From Bacillota bacterium (GTDB lineage: Bacteria > Bacillota > Clostridia > Lachnospirales > Lachnospiraceae): a stretch of 64,000 nucleotides of DNA. The notes beneath the pieces were generated by a model. That model saw nothing but the letters and a program-made list of their open reading frames with translations, searched no databases and was not told where the DNA came from. Of this stretch, positions 53,239 through 62,361 are shown in pieces; the stretch's first letter is position 1, and every line of letters begins with the position of its first letter. Both the position numbers and the translations under genes were made by a program. The stretch spans positions 1-64,000 of the forward strand of contig JAEWIZ010000016.1 in the NCBI GenBank assembly GCA_023386815.1, written 5' to 3'.

Positions 53239-56130
53239 CTATTTTATCGTTACATTAATCTTTTTATATACTCCGTTTTGAGCATATGCATAAATATAAC
53301 AAGATCCTCTTGATATTGCTTTAATTTTACCATTGGGGGATACTATTGCAATTGCTTTATTGGATGTTTCATAACATATTATGTCTGTATGCTGTTTCAT
53401 TTTTTTACTTACAGGTAATACAACTTGGCAGGTTACTTTTTTTGATTCACCTACTGCAAGTGTTAGATCCGAGACCTCTGATATTAACTTTTTCGGGTTA
53501 TCATAGTTCTTGCTTATAGTCACGGAGTGAATCACCTTAGACTTTGCAAATATAACTTTTTTATCATTAATTATTTTATAAGCCTGAACTTGATATTTAT
53601 AATAAGTTGATTTTTTCAATCCTTTGTGGTTATAGCTCGTGATTTTTCCTGATACATCTGCAAGTTTTACCAACTTATTGTTACTACCACAAATCGCACC
53701 ATAAATTATATATCCATCCGCTCCCGATATGTTCGTATACTTCAATATTTGTGAAGTTTCAGCAGCTTTCGCAGTCAGACGCAGATGAAAAAAATCTTTC
53801 ATTATCTTTACAAAGTTTTCATTCTCACCGGTATTTCTATCTACAAATGTTAATGCATAAGTAGAAAACCGATCTGTCTCAAATGTAAACAAGCCTTTAA
53901 TGGAATCATAGGTTCCTTTTATAACGGTTACTTCTCCATCATGAATGCGAACAATCTGATATGTTCTACTCTTTGTTAAATCTGTGTTGCGTAGTTCTAC
54001 CGGTACTTCAATGCTAATACTGATTTTTTTGTTCGTCTCGGTTATCTTCGTCTCTGTTCCATTCCCAACTTTCTTATAAAGAGATAAATCAATGTACATG
54101 ATAGGAGGAACATCTCCATCAAGTTTTTTAGCAATCAGTTTCTTATCATCCTCACTTACTGAATTACTAATATCTGTTACCTTCAATATAACCTTTGCAT
54201 CTTCACCTTCTTTAATTTTGGACAGCTCCTCAGTAGTAAACACTGCCTCCTTAAGCTCATCTGTAGTATTGTTCAAGTTCGTATTAGGCACACTCTCATC
54301 CTGTAGCTGTTCCTTAATTATCAATCCCTTTTTATCTTGATCACCTATACTATTATTATTACTGTATGATGGTATAGATAAGATCACCTTGATGGTGTAA
54401 GTCTTCGCGGTCTTTCCTGTCTCTGTAACCACGACCGTAATTATCTTCTCCACTCCTGGTGTCAGGTTAATAGGCGCTGATGCTTCACCACTGTTTACCG
54501 TTACTGCGTCTACCGTTATGGTTCCTGCTCCGCTTGGCGTTACGGTGATACTATCTACTCCATTGCCTACCGTTACTCCGGTATAGGTATCGCTTGCTCC
54601 GGTAAAAGTATAATTGGAAGGTGTTCCACTCAGAGCAATGTTCGCTAGGTCTGCTGATGCAGCCTGTGTATAACTCGCACTTCCTATTACACTGTTTACA
54701 TAGTTTGTCCTGGTTGCTATTGCCTTGATTGTCATTGCTGAATTTACAGTAACCGGAGCGGTATATTCTAATGTTGAACCTCCCACCACTGTTCCCGGAT
54801 CTGTTCCGTCGGTCGTGTAATAGATGTGTTCTGCTCCTGTGGATGTTATCGTTACTGTGCTACCAAAAGCTATGGCACCTGCCGCCGGACTAAAGCTTGG
54901 TGTTGCCTGTGTCGCCATCTGCCTTGTCACCTTGATGGTGTAAGTCTTCGCGGTCTTGCCTGTCTCTGTAACCACAACCGTAATTATCTTCTCCACTCCC
55001 GGTGTCAGGTTGATTGACGCTGATGCTTCACCACTGTTTACCGTTATTCCCTCTACCGTTATGGTGCCTGCTCCGCTTGGTGTTACGGTGATACTATCTA
55101 CTCCATTTCCTACCGTTACTCCGTTATAGGTATCGCTTGCTCCGGTAAAAGTAAAATTGGAAGGCGTTCCACTCAGAGCAATATTCGCTAGGTCTGCTGA
55201 TGCATCCTGTGTATAACTTGCACTTCCTATTACACTGTTTACATAGTTTGTCCTGGTTGCTATTGCCTTGATTGTCATTGCTGAATTTACAGTAATCGGA
55301 GCAATATATTCTAACGTTGAACCTCCCACCAATGTTCCCGGATCTGTTCCGTCGGTCGTATAATAGATGTGTTCTGCTCCTGTGGATGTTATCGTTACTG
55401 TACTACCAAAAGCTATGGCACCTGCCACTGGACTAAAACTTGGTGTTGCCTGTGGAACTACTGGATCATTTATTTTTATATTGTTAATTACTGCATATAT
55501 TCCCCATGTCATATCCCCTTCATTTTGGTTCGTTATACGAATTTCATCTACATTTTGGAAGACTGATTGATTAAGCTGGTTTCCTAAAGTAAATGTTTCT
55601 TTACTTGATATTATTTGCAAAATATTGGATCCGGTTGATATCCCATCTCTAAATCCCTCAAATTTAATTGGAGAGTTGCCTGCAATATAATCATATACAT
55701 CGATTGATTGAAAACTAAACTCTGCTCCATTATGACTTTTAATAATAAAATATCTGGGAATATTAGCATCAACCTGAGTAACATCACCACTTTCCACGTC
55801 TATCGGGCCAATACCCGTAAAACCATTCACAGCGTCATAATAATAAACAACACTTCCATCGCGAATGCCATTCGTAGCATTTGATTCATTTAATGCTCCA
55901 TAAATATCCAGTTCTATATTAGGAATATCCGTACCGCTTACATTATTAATTAAAATGTTGTCATGAGCCATCAGACCAATATTCGTAACACCCTCAGGTC
56001 CTGTAAATAGTAATGTTCCAGACACGGGAGCTGCAGCTACTGACACTGTAAATCCATGCAATAAAATCACCATTATTACCAGACTAAAAATTGCAGATAC
56101 AACCTTTTTCTTAATACTTTTCCTAATCAT
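53239..56130 (-). CDS. Large secreted surface protein with tandem chitobiase-C/cadherin-like repeats
   Basis: A 963-residue secreted protein. Signal peptide (about 8-35, ending SVAAAPVSG), an N-terminal beta domain (about 35-220), then two near-identical tandem units of about 180 residues, each a CHB_HEX_C-like domain (IYYTTDGTDPGT) plus a cadherin-like beta-sandwich (LANIALSGTPSN to TYTIKV). A region resembling clostridial adhesin modules (STYALTFVDRNTGENENF), a fibronectin-like part and a C-terminal Big-type Ig domain follow. No LPxTG or S-layer motif is seen, so the anchoring is unknown. Likely adhesive. ATG at 56130 has AGGAGG 6 bases upstream. Confidence 0.82.
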   Translation of the reverse strand: MIRKSIKKKVVSAIFSLVIMVILLHGFTVSVAAAPVSGTLLFTGPEGVTNIGLMAHDNILINNVSGTDIPNIELDIYGALNESNATNGIRDGSVVYYYDAVNGFTGIGPIDVESGDVTQVDANIPRYFIIKSHNGAEFSFQSIDVYDYIAGNSPIKFEGFRDGISTGSNILQIISSKETFTLGNQLNQSVFQNVDEIRITNQNEGDMTWGIYAVINNIKINDPVVPQATPSFSPVAGAIAFGSTVTITSTGAEHIYYTTDGTDPGTLVGGSTLEYIAPITVNSAMTIKAIATRTNYVNSVIGSASYTQDASADLANIALSGTPSNFTFTGASDTYNGVTVGNGVDSITVTPSGAGTITVEGITVNSGEASASINLTPGVEKIITVVVTETGKTAKTYTIKVTRQMATQATPSFSPAAGAIAFGSTVTITSTGAEHIYYTTDGTDPGTVVGGSTLEYTAPVTVNSAMTIKAIATRTNYVNSVIGSASYTQAASADLANIALSGTPSNYTFTGASDTYTGVTVGNGVDSITVTPSGAGTITVDAVTVNSGEASAPINLTPGVEKIITVVVTETGKTAKTYTIKVILSIPSYSNNNSIGDQDKKGLIIKEQLQDESVPNTNLNNTTDELKEAVFTTEELSKIKEGEDAKVILKVTDISNSVSEDDKKLIAKKLDGDVPPIMYIDLSLYKKVGNGTETKITETNKKISISIEVPVELRNTDLTKSRTYQIVRIHDGEVTVIKGTYDSIKGLFTFETDRFSTYALTFVDRNTGENENFVKIMKDFFHLRLTAKAAETSQILKYTNISGADGYIIYGAICGSNNKLVKLADVSGKITSYNHKGLKKSTYYKYQVQAYKIINDKKVIFAKSKVIHSVTISKNYDNPKKLISEVSDLTLAVGESKKVTCQVVLPVSKKMKQHTDIICYETSNKAIAIVSPNGKIKAISRGSCYIYAYAQNGVYKKINVTIK
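54385..55453 (-). repeat. Two 526-bp near-identical tandem units inside the surface protein gene
   Basis: Units 54385-54910 and 54928-55453 are offset by 543 bp and match almost base for base with scattered changes. They encode the repeated domain pairs. The similarity at DNA level indicates recent duplication or gene conversion. Confidence 0.9.
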
Positions 56131-56181
56131 TTTCATCCTCCTTATTCATTGGTTGTGCCGAATCCAACATAGTTTGCACCA

Positions 56182-56449
56182 TTAAATTCTCTCAATGCTA
56201 AGTTTTTTGCCCTCAGCTACATCTATAATTTTATTGGGTGGAACATATCCAAATACCGGACTATTCAAACGTAATAATGCTTCAATTCCGGTAGTAAGCA
56301 AAAAAACTCCTACGGTAGCATATGCCCACATCGAATGAGCGGGGCTTGTCTAAATGAAAATCGGCACATCGACAGTACCAGCACTGCTTTACCTCATTCA
56401 GTGTATCAGCTCTTTGCTCAAAAGCCGGACATATTGTCTTGGCCACACA
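56182..56449 (-). pseudogene. Probable decayed small genes (Cys-rich and membrane remnants)
   Basis: On the minus strand one frame without a start codon (56282-56449) reads FEQRADTLNEVKQCWYCRCA then DFHLDKPRSFDVGIC, a Cys-rich pattern like small clostridial proteins of unknown role. Its natural start position holds ATA instead of ATG. Another frame (56182-56331) reads 49 residues with a hydrophobic helix (YATVGVFLLTTGIEALL) and no ribosome site. I see them as remnants rather than working genes. Confidence 0.3.
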
Positions 56450-56594
56450 TTACCCTCTGCTTTTGGGGCATAAAGCTGCGTATCCTCCTGCCTACACCAG
56501 AAGTAATCCACCATATCACACCTTTGCACTGAAACGTAAGTAGAGCACATTCTGTTAAAAGAGTATCTTTAATAGAAATAAAAAATGAGCCTTT

Positions 56595-56656
56595 ACACTT
56601 AAAAGACTCATTTTTACACTTAAAAAAATCTTATTCACTTAAAGTTCTCTTAAAGG
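56595..56656. promoter_or_regulatory. Candidate LytTR (AgrA-type) direct-repeat operator
   Basis: ACACTTAAA at 56595-56603 and again at 56616-56624 are separated by 12 bases, the 21-bp period used by LytTR regulators such as AgrA and ComE. TCACTTAAA (56635-56643) and TCTCTTAAA (56647-56655) follow. The LytTR response regulator gene is 1.5 kb away. Confidence 0.5.
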
Positions 56657-56881
56657 GGTAGAATGTAAATCCACTTTCCCGTTTTATAAACGAGATTCAC
56701 ATTTTGAAAGTGACCTTCAAATTTTCCTTCAAATTTTGAACCCGAAATTCCACAATTGTTATGACTTTCCCGTTTTCCTATTGCTTTTAATGGTATAATC
56801 TCTAGTAACAGGATGATTTTGGCGCACAAAAACCGGACGTCACTTATGGATTCTCTCTTGACAAAAGAATATTGTCATCTC

Positions 56882-58165
56882 TCATACCATTAGGCGAACC
56901 CGAAATACTCCGCTTTCACATTGATACATCAGCTCACCGTCATATTTTTTTGCAAACGCAATGACGCTTTTGCTGCCTACCCCGTGTCCCTCTTCAAGGG
57001 TAACGGGGTAGCCGCTTTCGTCAAGTGCAGTATCCTCTGCACAGTTATTCTCCATTTCCAAAAGTAATCTCCCAACATGGCGGCATATAAAATTGATATA
57101 TATTGGCTTGCTCGATTCTTTTAAGGAAGCCGAGATGGCATTCTCCAAAAGATTTGATACTACCATGGAAAGCTCCAAGGAATCCACTGGAAGATCACTG
57201 GGAATATCCAGGTCAATCGTTGTGTGAATTCCCGACTGCTCTGCAATCTTCGCATAATGACAAACAGCGGCATTAACAGCAGGGTTTTCACAGTAACCCT
57301 TACTTATTTTAGGTGAAATCTGATTTTGCTTCTTTAGAAGGGCCACAGCCTCATGAGCATTCCCTTGCTCCAAAAGCTCTAAAAGCATATTATTGAAATG
57401 ACGACGATCATGGGCGGCACGGCTGTTCTGGGACGATACCTCCTCCATAAGTTTAAGCCGCTCTGACATATTGCCAGCAGCTAATTGTAGATAGTCTCGC
57501 TCTGCCTGCATTTTATGATTTTCCTCTTTCACCAGATACTCTCGTTGAAGATTTTTAAGTGACAGAAAAATAGAGCCATAGGCCGCAAGTCCAATAAAAA
57601 TCAATAAAAGCAACGGCACAGCCTGCTCGGTAAGGGTAACAATAATATTTTCCGAAAAGATAATATAATAGACAAAGGTAATATATATACCCAGTGCCAC
57701 CGTGAAATATGCTGTCCAATGTTCCACTGCTTGCCGGTATAAGGGGCGAACATAACGGGATAGAATCAACAGAAAAACACCAAATAGGATAATGCGTAAT
57801 ACTGAATTTGCATAGATCGGATAGGGCAATCTTCTTGAGCCGATAAAGCTTAAAACAACCACTGTCACATTGATATTCTGTACTGTCAGATAGCTGAACA
57901 GCCACTGCATAAAATTGTCCTTGAACACTGGTCTCACTGCAAAACACAGCATTGCAAACATAATGATATCAATTTTTGCCAACATGGTCAGATTCCCACT
58001 GAGATAACAGTAAACTGCCGTACCTAAATCAGCAGTTAAAATGCCAAGCATTGTGAGGAAGGTTACTTTTTTGGAGTATTTCGGCTGGAGAATCGTACTC
58101 ATCAGCAAAACATTGGCAGTGGTAGATATGACTGCTCGCAAGAAATCCGGAAAATACACACTCAT
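56882..58165 (-). CDS. AgrC-like GHKL sensor histidine kinase
   Basis: A 427-residue membrane kinase. Six to seven N-terminal membrane segments (to about residue 205) form a peptide-sensor-like module. The phospho-acceptor His is in SRAAHDRRHFNNMLLELLEQ near residue 255. The ATPase has NLLENAISAS and the G-box GHGVGSKSVIAFAKKY. This is the layout of AgrC/quorum-sensing or bacteriocin kinases. It follows the LytTR regulator gene by a 4-base overlap. Base composition is richer in G+C than neighbouring genes, consistent with horizontal gain. Confidence 0.88.
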   Translation of the reverse strand: MSVYFPDFLRAVISTTANVLLMSTILQPKYSKKVTFLTMLGILTADLGTAVYCYLSGNLTMLAKIDIIMFAMLCFAVRPVFKDNFMQWLFSYLTVQNINVTVVVLSFIGSRRLPYPIYANSVLRIILFGVFLLILSRYVRPLYRQAVEHWTAYFTVALGIYITFVYYIIFSENIIVTLTEQAVPLLLLIFIGLAAYGSIFLSLKNLQREYLVKEENHKMQAERDYLQLAAGNMSERLKLMEEVSSQNSRAAHDRRHFNNMLLELLEQGNAHEAVALLKKQNQISPKISKGYCENPAVNAAVCHYAKIAEQSGIHTTIDLDIPSDLPVDSLELSMVVSNLLENAISASLKESSKPIYINFICRHVGRLLLEMENNCAEDTALDESGYPVTLEEGHGVGSKSVIAFAKKYDGELMYQCESGVFRVRLMV

Positions 58166-58899
58166 TTACGCTCCCCCTTTGCCATAAGGTAATTCATGTA
58201 TTGATCTCGTACCACTGGGTATTGCTTTGCTGCAATGGGAACAATTTTTCCGCCATGAAGAGTAAAGCTATCTTTTGCAAAGCGTTCTACTCGCCGCATG
58301 TTAATGAGATATGAGGTGTGACACTGTAAAAAATGATTGCTCTTATGAAGGGGCATAATGTACTCTGGAAATCTTTCCCGAATAGTACGGCTTATGACCT
58401 CCTCACCGCTTCTTAGGGTAAAGATAACAGCATGGCTGCGGTACTCACAGCAAAGAATATCAGACAGCTTAAGTACTCTCAGGCATTCTGTGGTTTTGAC
58501 GCTAAACGTCTGATCTTCGGACAAGTCTATTCTCGATATAGCAAACGTGAGTGTATCAAACAGCTGCTGTTTATCAATGGGCTTAATCAAATAGTTAACG
58601 GGGCTAGCACAATAAGCCTGCAAGGCAAATTGCGGCTCGGAGGTGGCATAGATAATTTGTGCCTCTCGGTCAAAACGGCGAATTTCTTTGCCGAGTTCAA
58701 TGCCGCTTACCATGGGCATGACAATATCCAATATGTAGAGATGAAAGCTCTCGGTTTCCATTGTGGTTAACAGTTGATCAGGGTGAGAGAATTTTTTTAT
58801 CTTGGCTTCTAGTGTATAATCGATAAGGTATTCATTTATGTATGCGCCTATGATCTCCACCTCTCTTGGTTGGTCGTCACAAATAGCGATCTGTAGCAT
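58162..58899 (-). CDS. LytTR family response regulator (AgrA-like)
   Basis: A 245-residue regulator. The receiver domain has DDQPREVEII acidic pocket, phosphorylation Asp in LYILDIVMPMVSGIELGKEI and Lys in NYLIKPIDKQQLFD. The C-terminal LytTR DNA-binding domain spans about 135-240 (SVKTTECLRVLKLSDILCCE and HKSNHFLQCHTSYLINMRRV). It likely activates genes with direct-repeat sites in response to the kinase encoded next. AGGAGG precedes the ATG. Confidence 0.92.
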   Translation of the reverse strand: MLQIAICDDQPREVEIIGAYINEYLIDYTLEAKIKKFSHPDQLLTTMETESFHLYILDIVMPMVSGIELGKEIRRFDREAQIIYATSEPQFALQAYCASPVNYLIKPIDKQQLFDTLTFAISRIDLSEDQTFSVKTTECLRVLKLSDILCCEYRSHAVIFTLRSGEEVISRTIRERFPEYIMPLHKSNHFLQCHTSYLINMRRVERFAKDSFTLHGGKIVPIAAKQYPVVRDQYMNYLMAKGERK

Positions 58900-58943
58900 A
58901 GATCCCCTCCTGGTTGTTTCCAGTATAAATGTAAATTGTTTAA

Positions 58944-58978
58944 CCCATGATAAAAGCTACTATTGCTTATATCATGGG
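58944..58978. other. Inverted repeat upstream of the LytTR regulator gene
   Basis: CCCATGATA (58944-58952) pairs with TATCATGGG (58970-58978), with an AAGC/GCTT inner pair. It lies about 45 bases before the regulator start. Could be an operator or leader hairpin. Confidence 0.4.
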
Positions 58979-59339
58979 CGGATAGTAAAAGCTTGATACA
59001 CTCACCAAAAACAATGTTTGGCATCAAATTAGTCCTTTCCCCTAGCAATTTTATAGCCATGCATTAACTCTTAAACACTTGTATTTATTAAGACATGACT
59101 AAACTTGTTATGGCCAATAGTAACTATAAAGTAACAATATTATGCTACTATCACTAAGCCTATACTATAAAAAAACAAGTCCACTATTTATTTTACCATG
59201 ATTTAACACCATTGCAAGAGTATTTGCCAAGAATGATATTTCACAGGAAATCATTTATTAATAGCTCCAGTGCGTCATGGGGGTCTATTATCTGCCCTTG
59301 GTTTTACAAAGCAAAGCCAGGTGATTTATCATTACTATA
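58979..59339. other. Gene-free stretch upstream of the LytTR/kinase pair
   Basis: AT-rich, several sigma-A-like boxes but no clear promoter pair. No pheromone precursor gene with a ribosome site and Cys-containing core could be recognised. Confidence 0.45.
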
Positions 59340-60794
59340 TTAGCTGTCCATTCTAATTTTGCGATAGGACGATAATATCTCTTCAAAATATTCATCAGCC
59401 AATTCACGTCCACCGTCTTTATAGATTCTTCCCTCTTTCATCCATAGGATTCGATCTGCAAATGCCTTTGCACAACGAAAATCGTGGGTAATGGTAACCA
59501 TCGTATTATTCGTCTTTTCATGTAGCTCCTGCAATTGTTCGAGAATATTCTTTAATCCATCATAATCCTGGCCAACTGTAGGCTCATCCAACAATAAAAT
59601 CTCCGGCTCCATTGCCATAACACATGCAATCGTAAGCCTTCTCTTCTGCCCCTCCGACAGGGACTGCGGATGCCTGTTCGTAAGCTCCTCTAATCGGAAT
59701 CGTTGTATCATATTCTCAGCATATTGCGAATCCTTTGCCTGATAATCCACCTCTTGCTGCACACTAGGCATAAATAGTTGGTAGTTTGGATTTTGATATA
59801 CAAATCCCAGCTTTTTAAACCAAGTCTTTGAGGGCTTTTTCTTATGGGCAGGTTCTATATACTGCTGGTAGGAACCTACAGTGGGCTTGATGAGCCTGGA
59901 TAGAAGCCTCATTAATGTAGTTTTGCCACAGCCATTCTCTCCCAGGATTACTACTCTCTCCCCTTTGTACAAGGTAAAACTTAAATCCTTAAGTATTGTT
60001 CTGCTACCTACGGTATACTCTATATCTTTAAGTTGAAAACAAGGTGTCTTTTCAATCTTTGGTAGGTTCCTAGGCTCTAGCTGAATAATACCCATATACT
60101 TTTCAAGTCGTTCCTCCGGCTTACTTACGCTTATATGTCCGTCACTAAGCCAAGCCACAGTATCTGCATAGGGAAGTACTACATCAAGACGATGTTCGAT
60201 AATTAGTATCGCAAATCCCTTCTTAGATAATTCCTTCAACAAAAGAAGCAGGTTATGAGCCCCCTCCAAATCAAGGTTGGCTAGGGGTTCATCAAAAATC
60301 AGAATTTTTTGTTTCATAGCCAGAATGGAAGCTGTTATTAATCTCTGCTTTTGTCCACCGGAGAGAGTCTTTGTAAACCACTCCGCTTGTAGGTTCATCA
60401 ACTGACAGGACTTATTTATTGCTTCACTGATGCTTCCAGCATCCATACTCATATTTTCGCAGCCAAAGGCTATTTCATCCTCAACAACATTATTGATAAT
60501 TTGGCTGTCTGCATTCTGTAGTACACTTCCCACCAACTTCGATACTTCACTTGGTTTTTTATCAAGAGCATTTTCCCCGCTCAGAAGGAACTCACCTTTA
60601 CATTCACCTTGAATAATATTCGGAATGATTCGGTTGATGCTATAGAGTAATGTGGATTTACCCTCACCCGATAAACCGGATAACACGGCTAACTCTCCGT
60701 GATGAAGCTTAAAATTAATATCCTTTAAAACCCAATCCACGGTATTATGATAGCGGAAGGCATAATTCTTAAATTCCACAGCTATTTTATCCAT
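59340..60794 (-). CDS. ECF transporter ATPase, two fused ATP-binding domains
   Basis: A 484-residue protein with two ABC ATPase domains in tandem, an EcfA-EcfA' fusion. Domain 1: Walker A GLSGEGKST near residue 38, signature LSGGQKQR, Walker B ILIFDEPLANLD. Domain 2: Walker A GENGCGKTT near residue 294, signature LSEGQKRRL, Walker B ILLLDEPTVGQD. It powers a dedicated ECF importer with the T and S components encoded just upstream. Overlaps the T gene by 8 bases. Confidence 0.92.
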   Translation of the reverse strand: MDKIAVEFKNYAFRYHNTVDWVLKDINFKLHHGELAVLSGLSGEGKSTLLYSINRIIPNIIQGECKGEFLLSGENALDKKPSEVSKLVGSVLQNADSQIINNVVEDEIAFGCENMSMDAGSISEAINKSCQLMNLQAEWFTKTLSGGQKQRLITASILAMKQKILIFDEPLANLDLEGAHNLLLLLKELSKKGFAILIIEHRLDVVLPYADTVAWLSDGHISVSKPEERLEKYMGIIQLEPRNLPKIEKTPCFQLKDIEYTVGSRTILKDLSFTLYKGERVVILGENGCGKTTLMRLLSRLIKPTVGSYQQYIEPAHKKKPSKTWFKKLGFVYQNPNYQLFMPSVQQEVDYQAKDSQYAENMIQRFRLEELTNRHPQSLSEGQKRRLTIACVMAMEPEILLLDEPTVGQDYDGLKNILEQLQELHEKTNNTMVTITHDFRCAKAFADRILWMKEGRIYKDGGRELADEYFEEILSSYRKIRMDS

Positions 60795-61467
60795 AAAGTA
60801 CTACTCCTGTCATTAATCCTAACATGCAAAGAGCAAAGGCTACATCCCTCTTTGTAAGTCTGACTTGTTTATATACCATCTTTGATTTATCGGAAAGAAC
60901 AAATCCCCTTGTTTCTATTGAGATTGCCATTATGTCTGACATACTAATGATTCGCATTAAGAATGGAACCAGGAAAGCACGGTATAGATATGATAGGTTA
61001 AAAATACTGACATTTGCTCCCCTTGTCTTCATTGCTTCACTAATCTGCTTAATTTCACTAATTAAAATAGGAACAAAACGAATCGTAACTAGCATACCTA
61101 AAGTCAATATCCTTGGTAATCCCAGCGCAATAAAGTTGCGAGTTAAGTTAACCGGAGGAAGTGCCACCATGATTACGGAGGCATAAGCTAAGAGCAAGAT
61201 TCTTCCCAGGGTCTGGACACCAACCATAGAACTGGAGCTAGTTAGAGCTGCCCCTAATCCAACGATGGATCCTATTATGAAAAATATCGGAATTGCTTTC
61301 AACAAAATCTTAGTATATCCAAATATAATATATAGCATGGTCATAGCTATCAGCAAATAAATCAACGTAAGCCTTTTAGAAACCAGTAAACCTACGCAAA
61401 ATAGAAGTAACCCTGAAACCAAGCTAATCAATGGATAAATTGGTTGTTTCACATACAGTTTTTCCAT
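60787..61467 (-). CDS. ECF transporter T component (EcfT/CbiQ family)
   Basis: A 226-residue membrane protein with about five segments. The two coupling motifs that contact the ATPase are seen as EAMKTRGANVSIF near residue 145 and ISIETRGFVLSD near residue 184, variants of the usual ARG. Start ATG at 61467 overlaps the S-component stop by one base. Confidence 0.88.
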   Translation of the reverse strand: MEKLYVKQPIYPLISLVSGLLLFCVGLLVSKRLTLIYLLIAMTMLYIIFGYTKILLKAIPIFFIIGSIVGLGAALTSSSSMVGVQTLGRILLLAYASVIMVALPPVNLTRNFIALGLPRILTLGMLVTIRFVPILISEIKQISEAMKTRGANVSIFNLSYLYRAFLVPFLMRIISMSDIMAISIETRGFVLSDKSKMVYKQVRLTKRDVAFALCMLGLMTGVVLYG

Positions 61468-62009
61468 CAAATTTTTCCTGCCTTTTGTAACTCTCTTCCC
61501 AGCTTCTGACCAATCTTAGTTCCGATATAGCTTAATACTACTGTTGTAATACATAAAAGAAGGGATATCACCGGACGATCAATTATTTCATTTACACTTT
61601 GACCGTGAATAATCATCGTTAATACAAAGGTAGTAGGTAGTGTCATTGGTATGAACAACGTAGACGCAAATACCTTTGTCGTATTACTCTCATAATTCTT
61701 AAAGATAAGCCATGTAATCAGCTCACTCACAAAGGAACCTATTACCATATTAAAAAACATAACCGGAGCCATCATTAACAAGACAAATCCATGAAACAAC
61801 CCTAACAGTGTTAGGGTTCCTATCTTTTGCACCTTCATCAAAGCAATCATAGTTAATATAGAATATAGAATGGCAGAGGTCATATTACGTAAGCCAAACA
61901 GTGAAGTAGACATAACAAGAGGCATAACAACTGCACCTGCTAATACTAAAGCAGCAGCCATAATAGCAATAAATATAATATCTTTGATCGTAAACTTATT
62001 TAGTTTCAT
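61467..62009 (-). CDS. ECF transporter S component, MptD/Trep_Strep family
   Basis: A 180-residue membrane protein with about six segments, beginning KFTIKDIIFIAIMAAALVLA. It resembles the Trep_Strep (MptD) substrate-binding subunits. The ligand of this family is not firmly established. A Fur-like box at the promoter points to iron or an iron complex such as heme. GGAGA precedes the ATG. First gene of the S-T-A operon. Confidence 0.82.
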   Translation of the reverse strand: MKLNKFTIKDIIFIAIMAAALVLAGAVVMPLVMSTSLFGLRNMTSAILYSILTMIALMKVQKIGTLTLLGLFHGFVLLMMAPVMFFNMVIGSFVSELITWLIFKNYESNTTKVFASTLFIPMTLPTTFVLTMIIHGQSVNEIIDRPVISLLLCITTVVLSYIGTKIGQKLGRELQKAGKI

Positions 62010-62112
62010 AGTTTCTCCGTTCTACATTTTGTAAATTAAAATCTAGCATTTCATAGCTCCTTTTTCCTTTATCAATAAGTGTCTGATGCCTGGAAGCGCC
62101 CTTGCATTTAAT

Positions 62113-62127
62113 TGATAATGAGTATCA
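62113..62127 (-). promoter_or_regulatory. Fur-like box upstream of the ECF operon
   Basis: TGATAAT-G-AGTATCA, matching the 7-1-7 Fur/PerR consensus TGATAATnATTATCA at 13 of 14 arm positions. It lies just downstream of the -10 box, where binding would block transcription. Confidence 0.65.
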
Positions 62128-62137
62128 TTTTTCCAAT

Positions 62138-62165
62138 GATATAATAAATATGCAGTCTTTGTCAA
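62138..62165 (-). promoter_or_regulatory. ECF operon promoter
   Basis: On the minus strand TTGACA (plus 62160-62165), 16 bases, TATATC (plus 62138-62143). The Fur-like box begins ten bases further on. The remaining sequence to the start codon at 62009 has no other feature. Confidence 0.7.
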
Positions 62166-62269
62166 TCCATAAAATACAGTAAAATCAAGATTATAACAGT
62201 ACTCATAGCAATAAGTACATTGATCCAAAAGTAAAATCAAGATAAATATTTTCCCTTCACACTAAAAAA

Positions 62270-62306
62270 GCCTGTCAAAAGAATTCAAGATCTCCTTTCG
62301 ACAGGC
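62270..62306 (-). terminator. Terminator of the DUF6273 protein gene
   Basis: GCCTGTC (62270-62276) pairs with GACAGGC (62300-62306), AAAG/CTTT extends the stem, and a T6 run follows on the minus strand. Confidence 0.8.
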
Positions 62307-62361
62307 CGAATCATAGCTGTATAATTTTGTTTATGCCTAGTCTAAATCCCATCCCTTCTCT

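Noticed and set aside
56335..56532. 65-codon plus-strand frame
   Set aside because: No ribosome site and no recognisable features. The opposite strand carries a more protein-like Cys-rich remnant.
58848..59025. Possible pheromone precursor upstream of the LytTR regulator (frame with AAAGGA ribosome site, FGECIKLLL)
   Set aside because: It overlaps the regulator gene, its second half looks random and it lacks the charged tail of AgrD peptides.
62043..62240. 65-codon minus-strand frame across the ECF promoter
   Set aside because: It covers the promoter and Fur-like box and has no ribosome site or family similarity.
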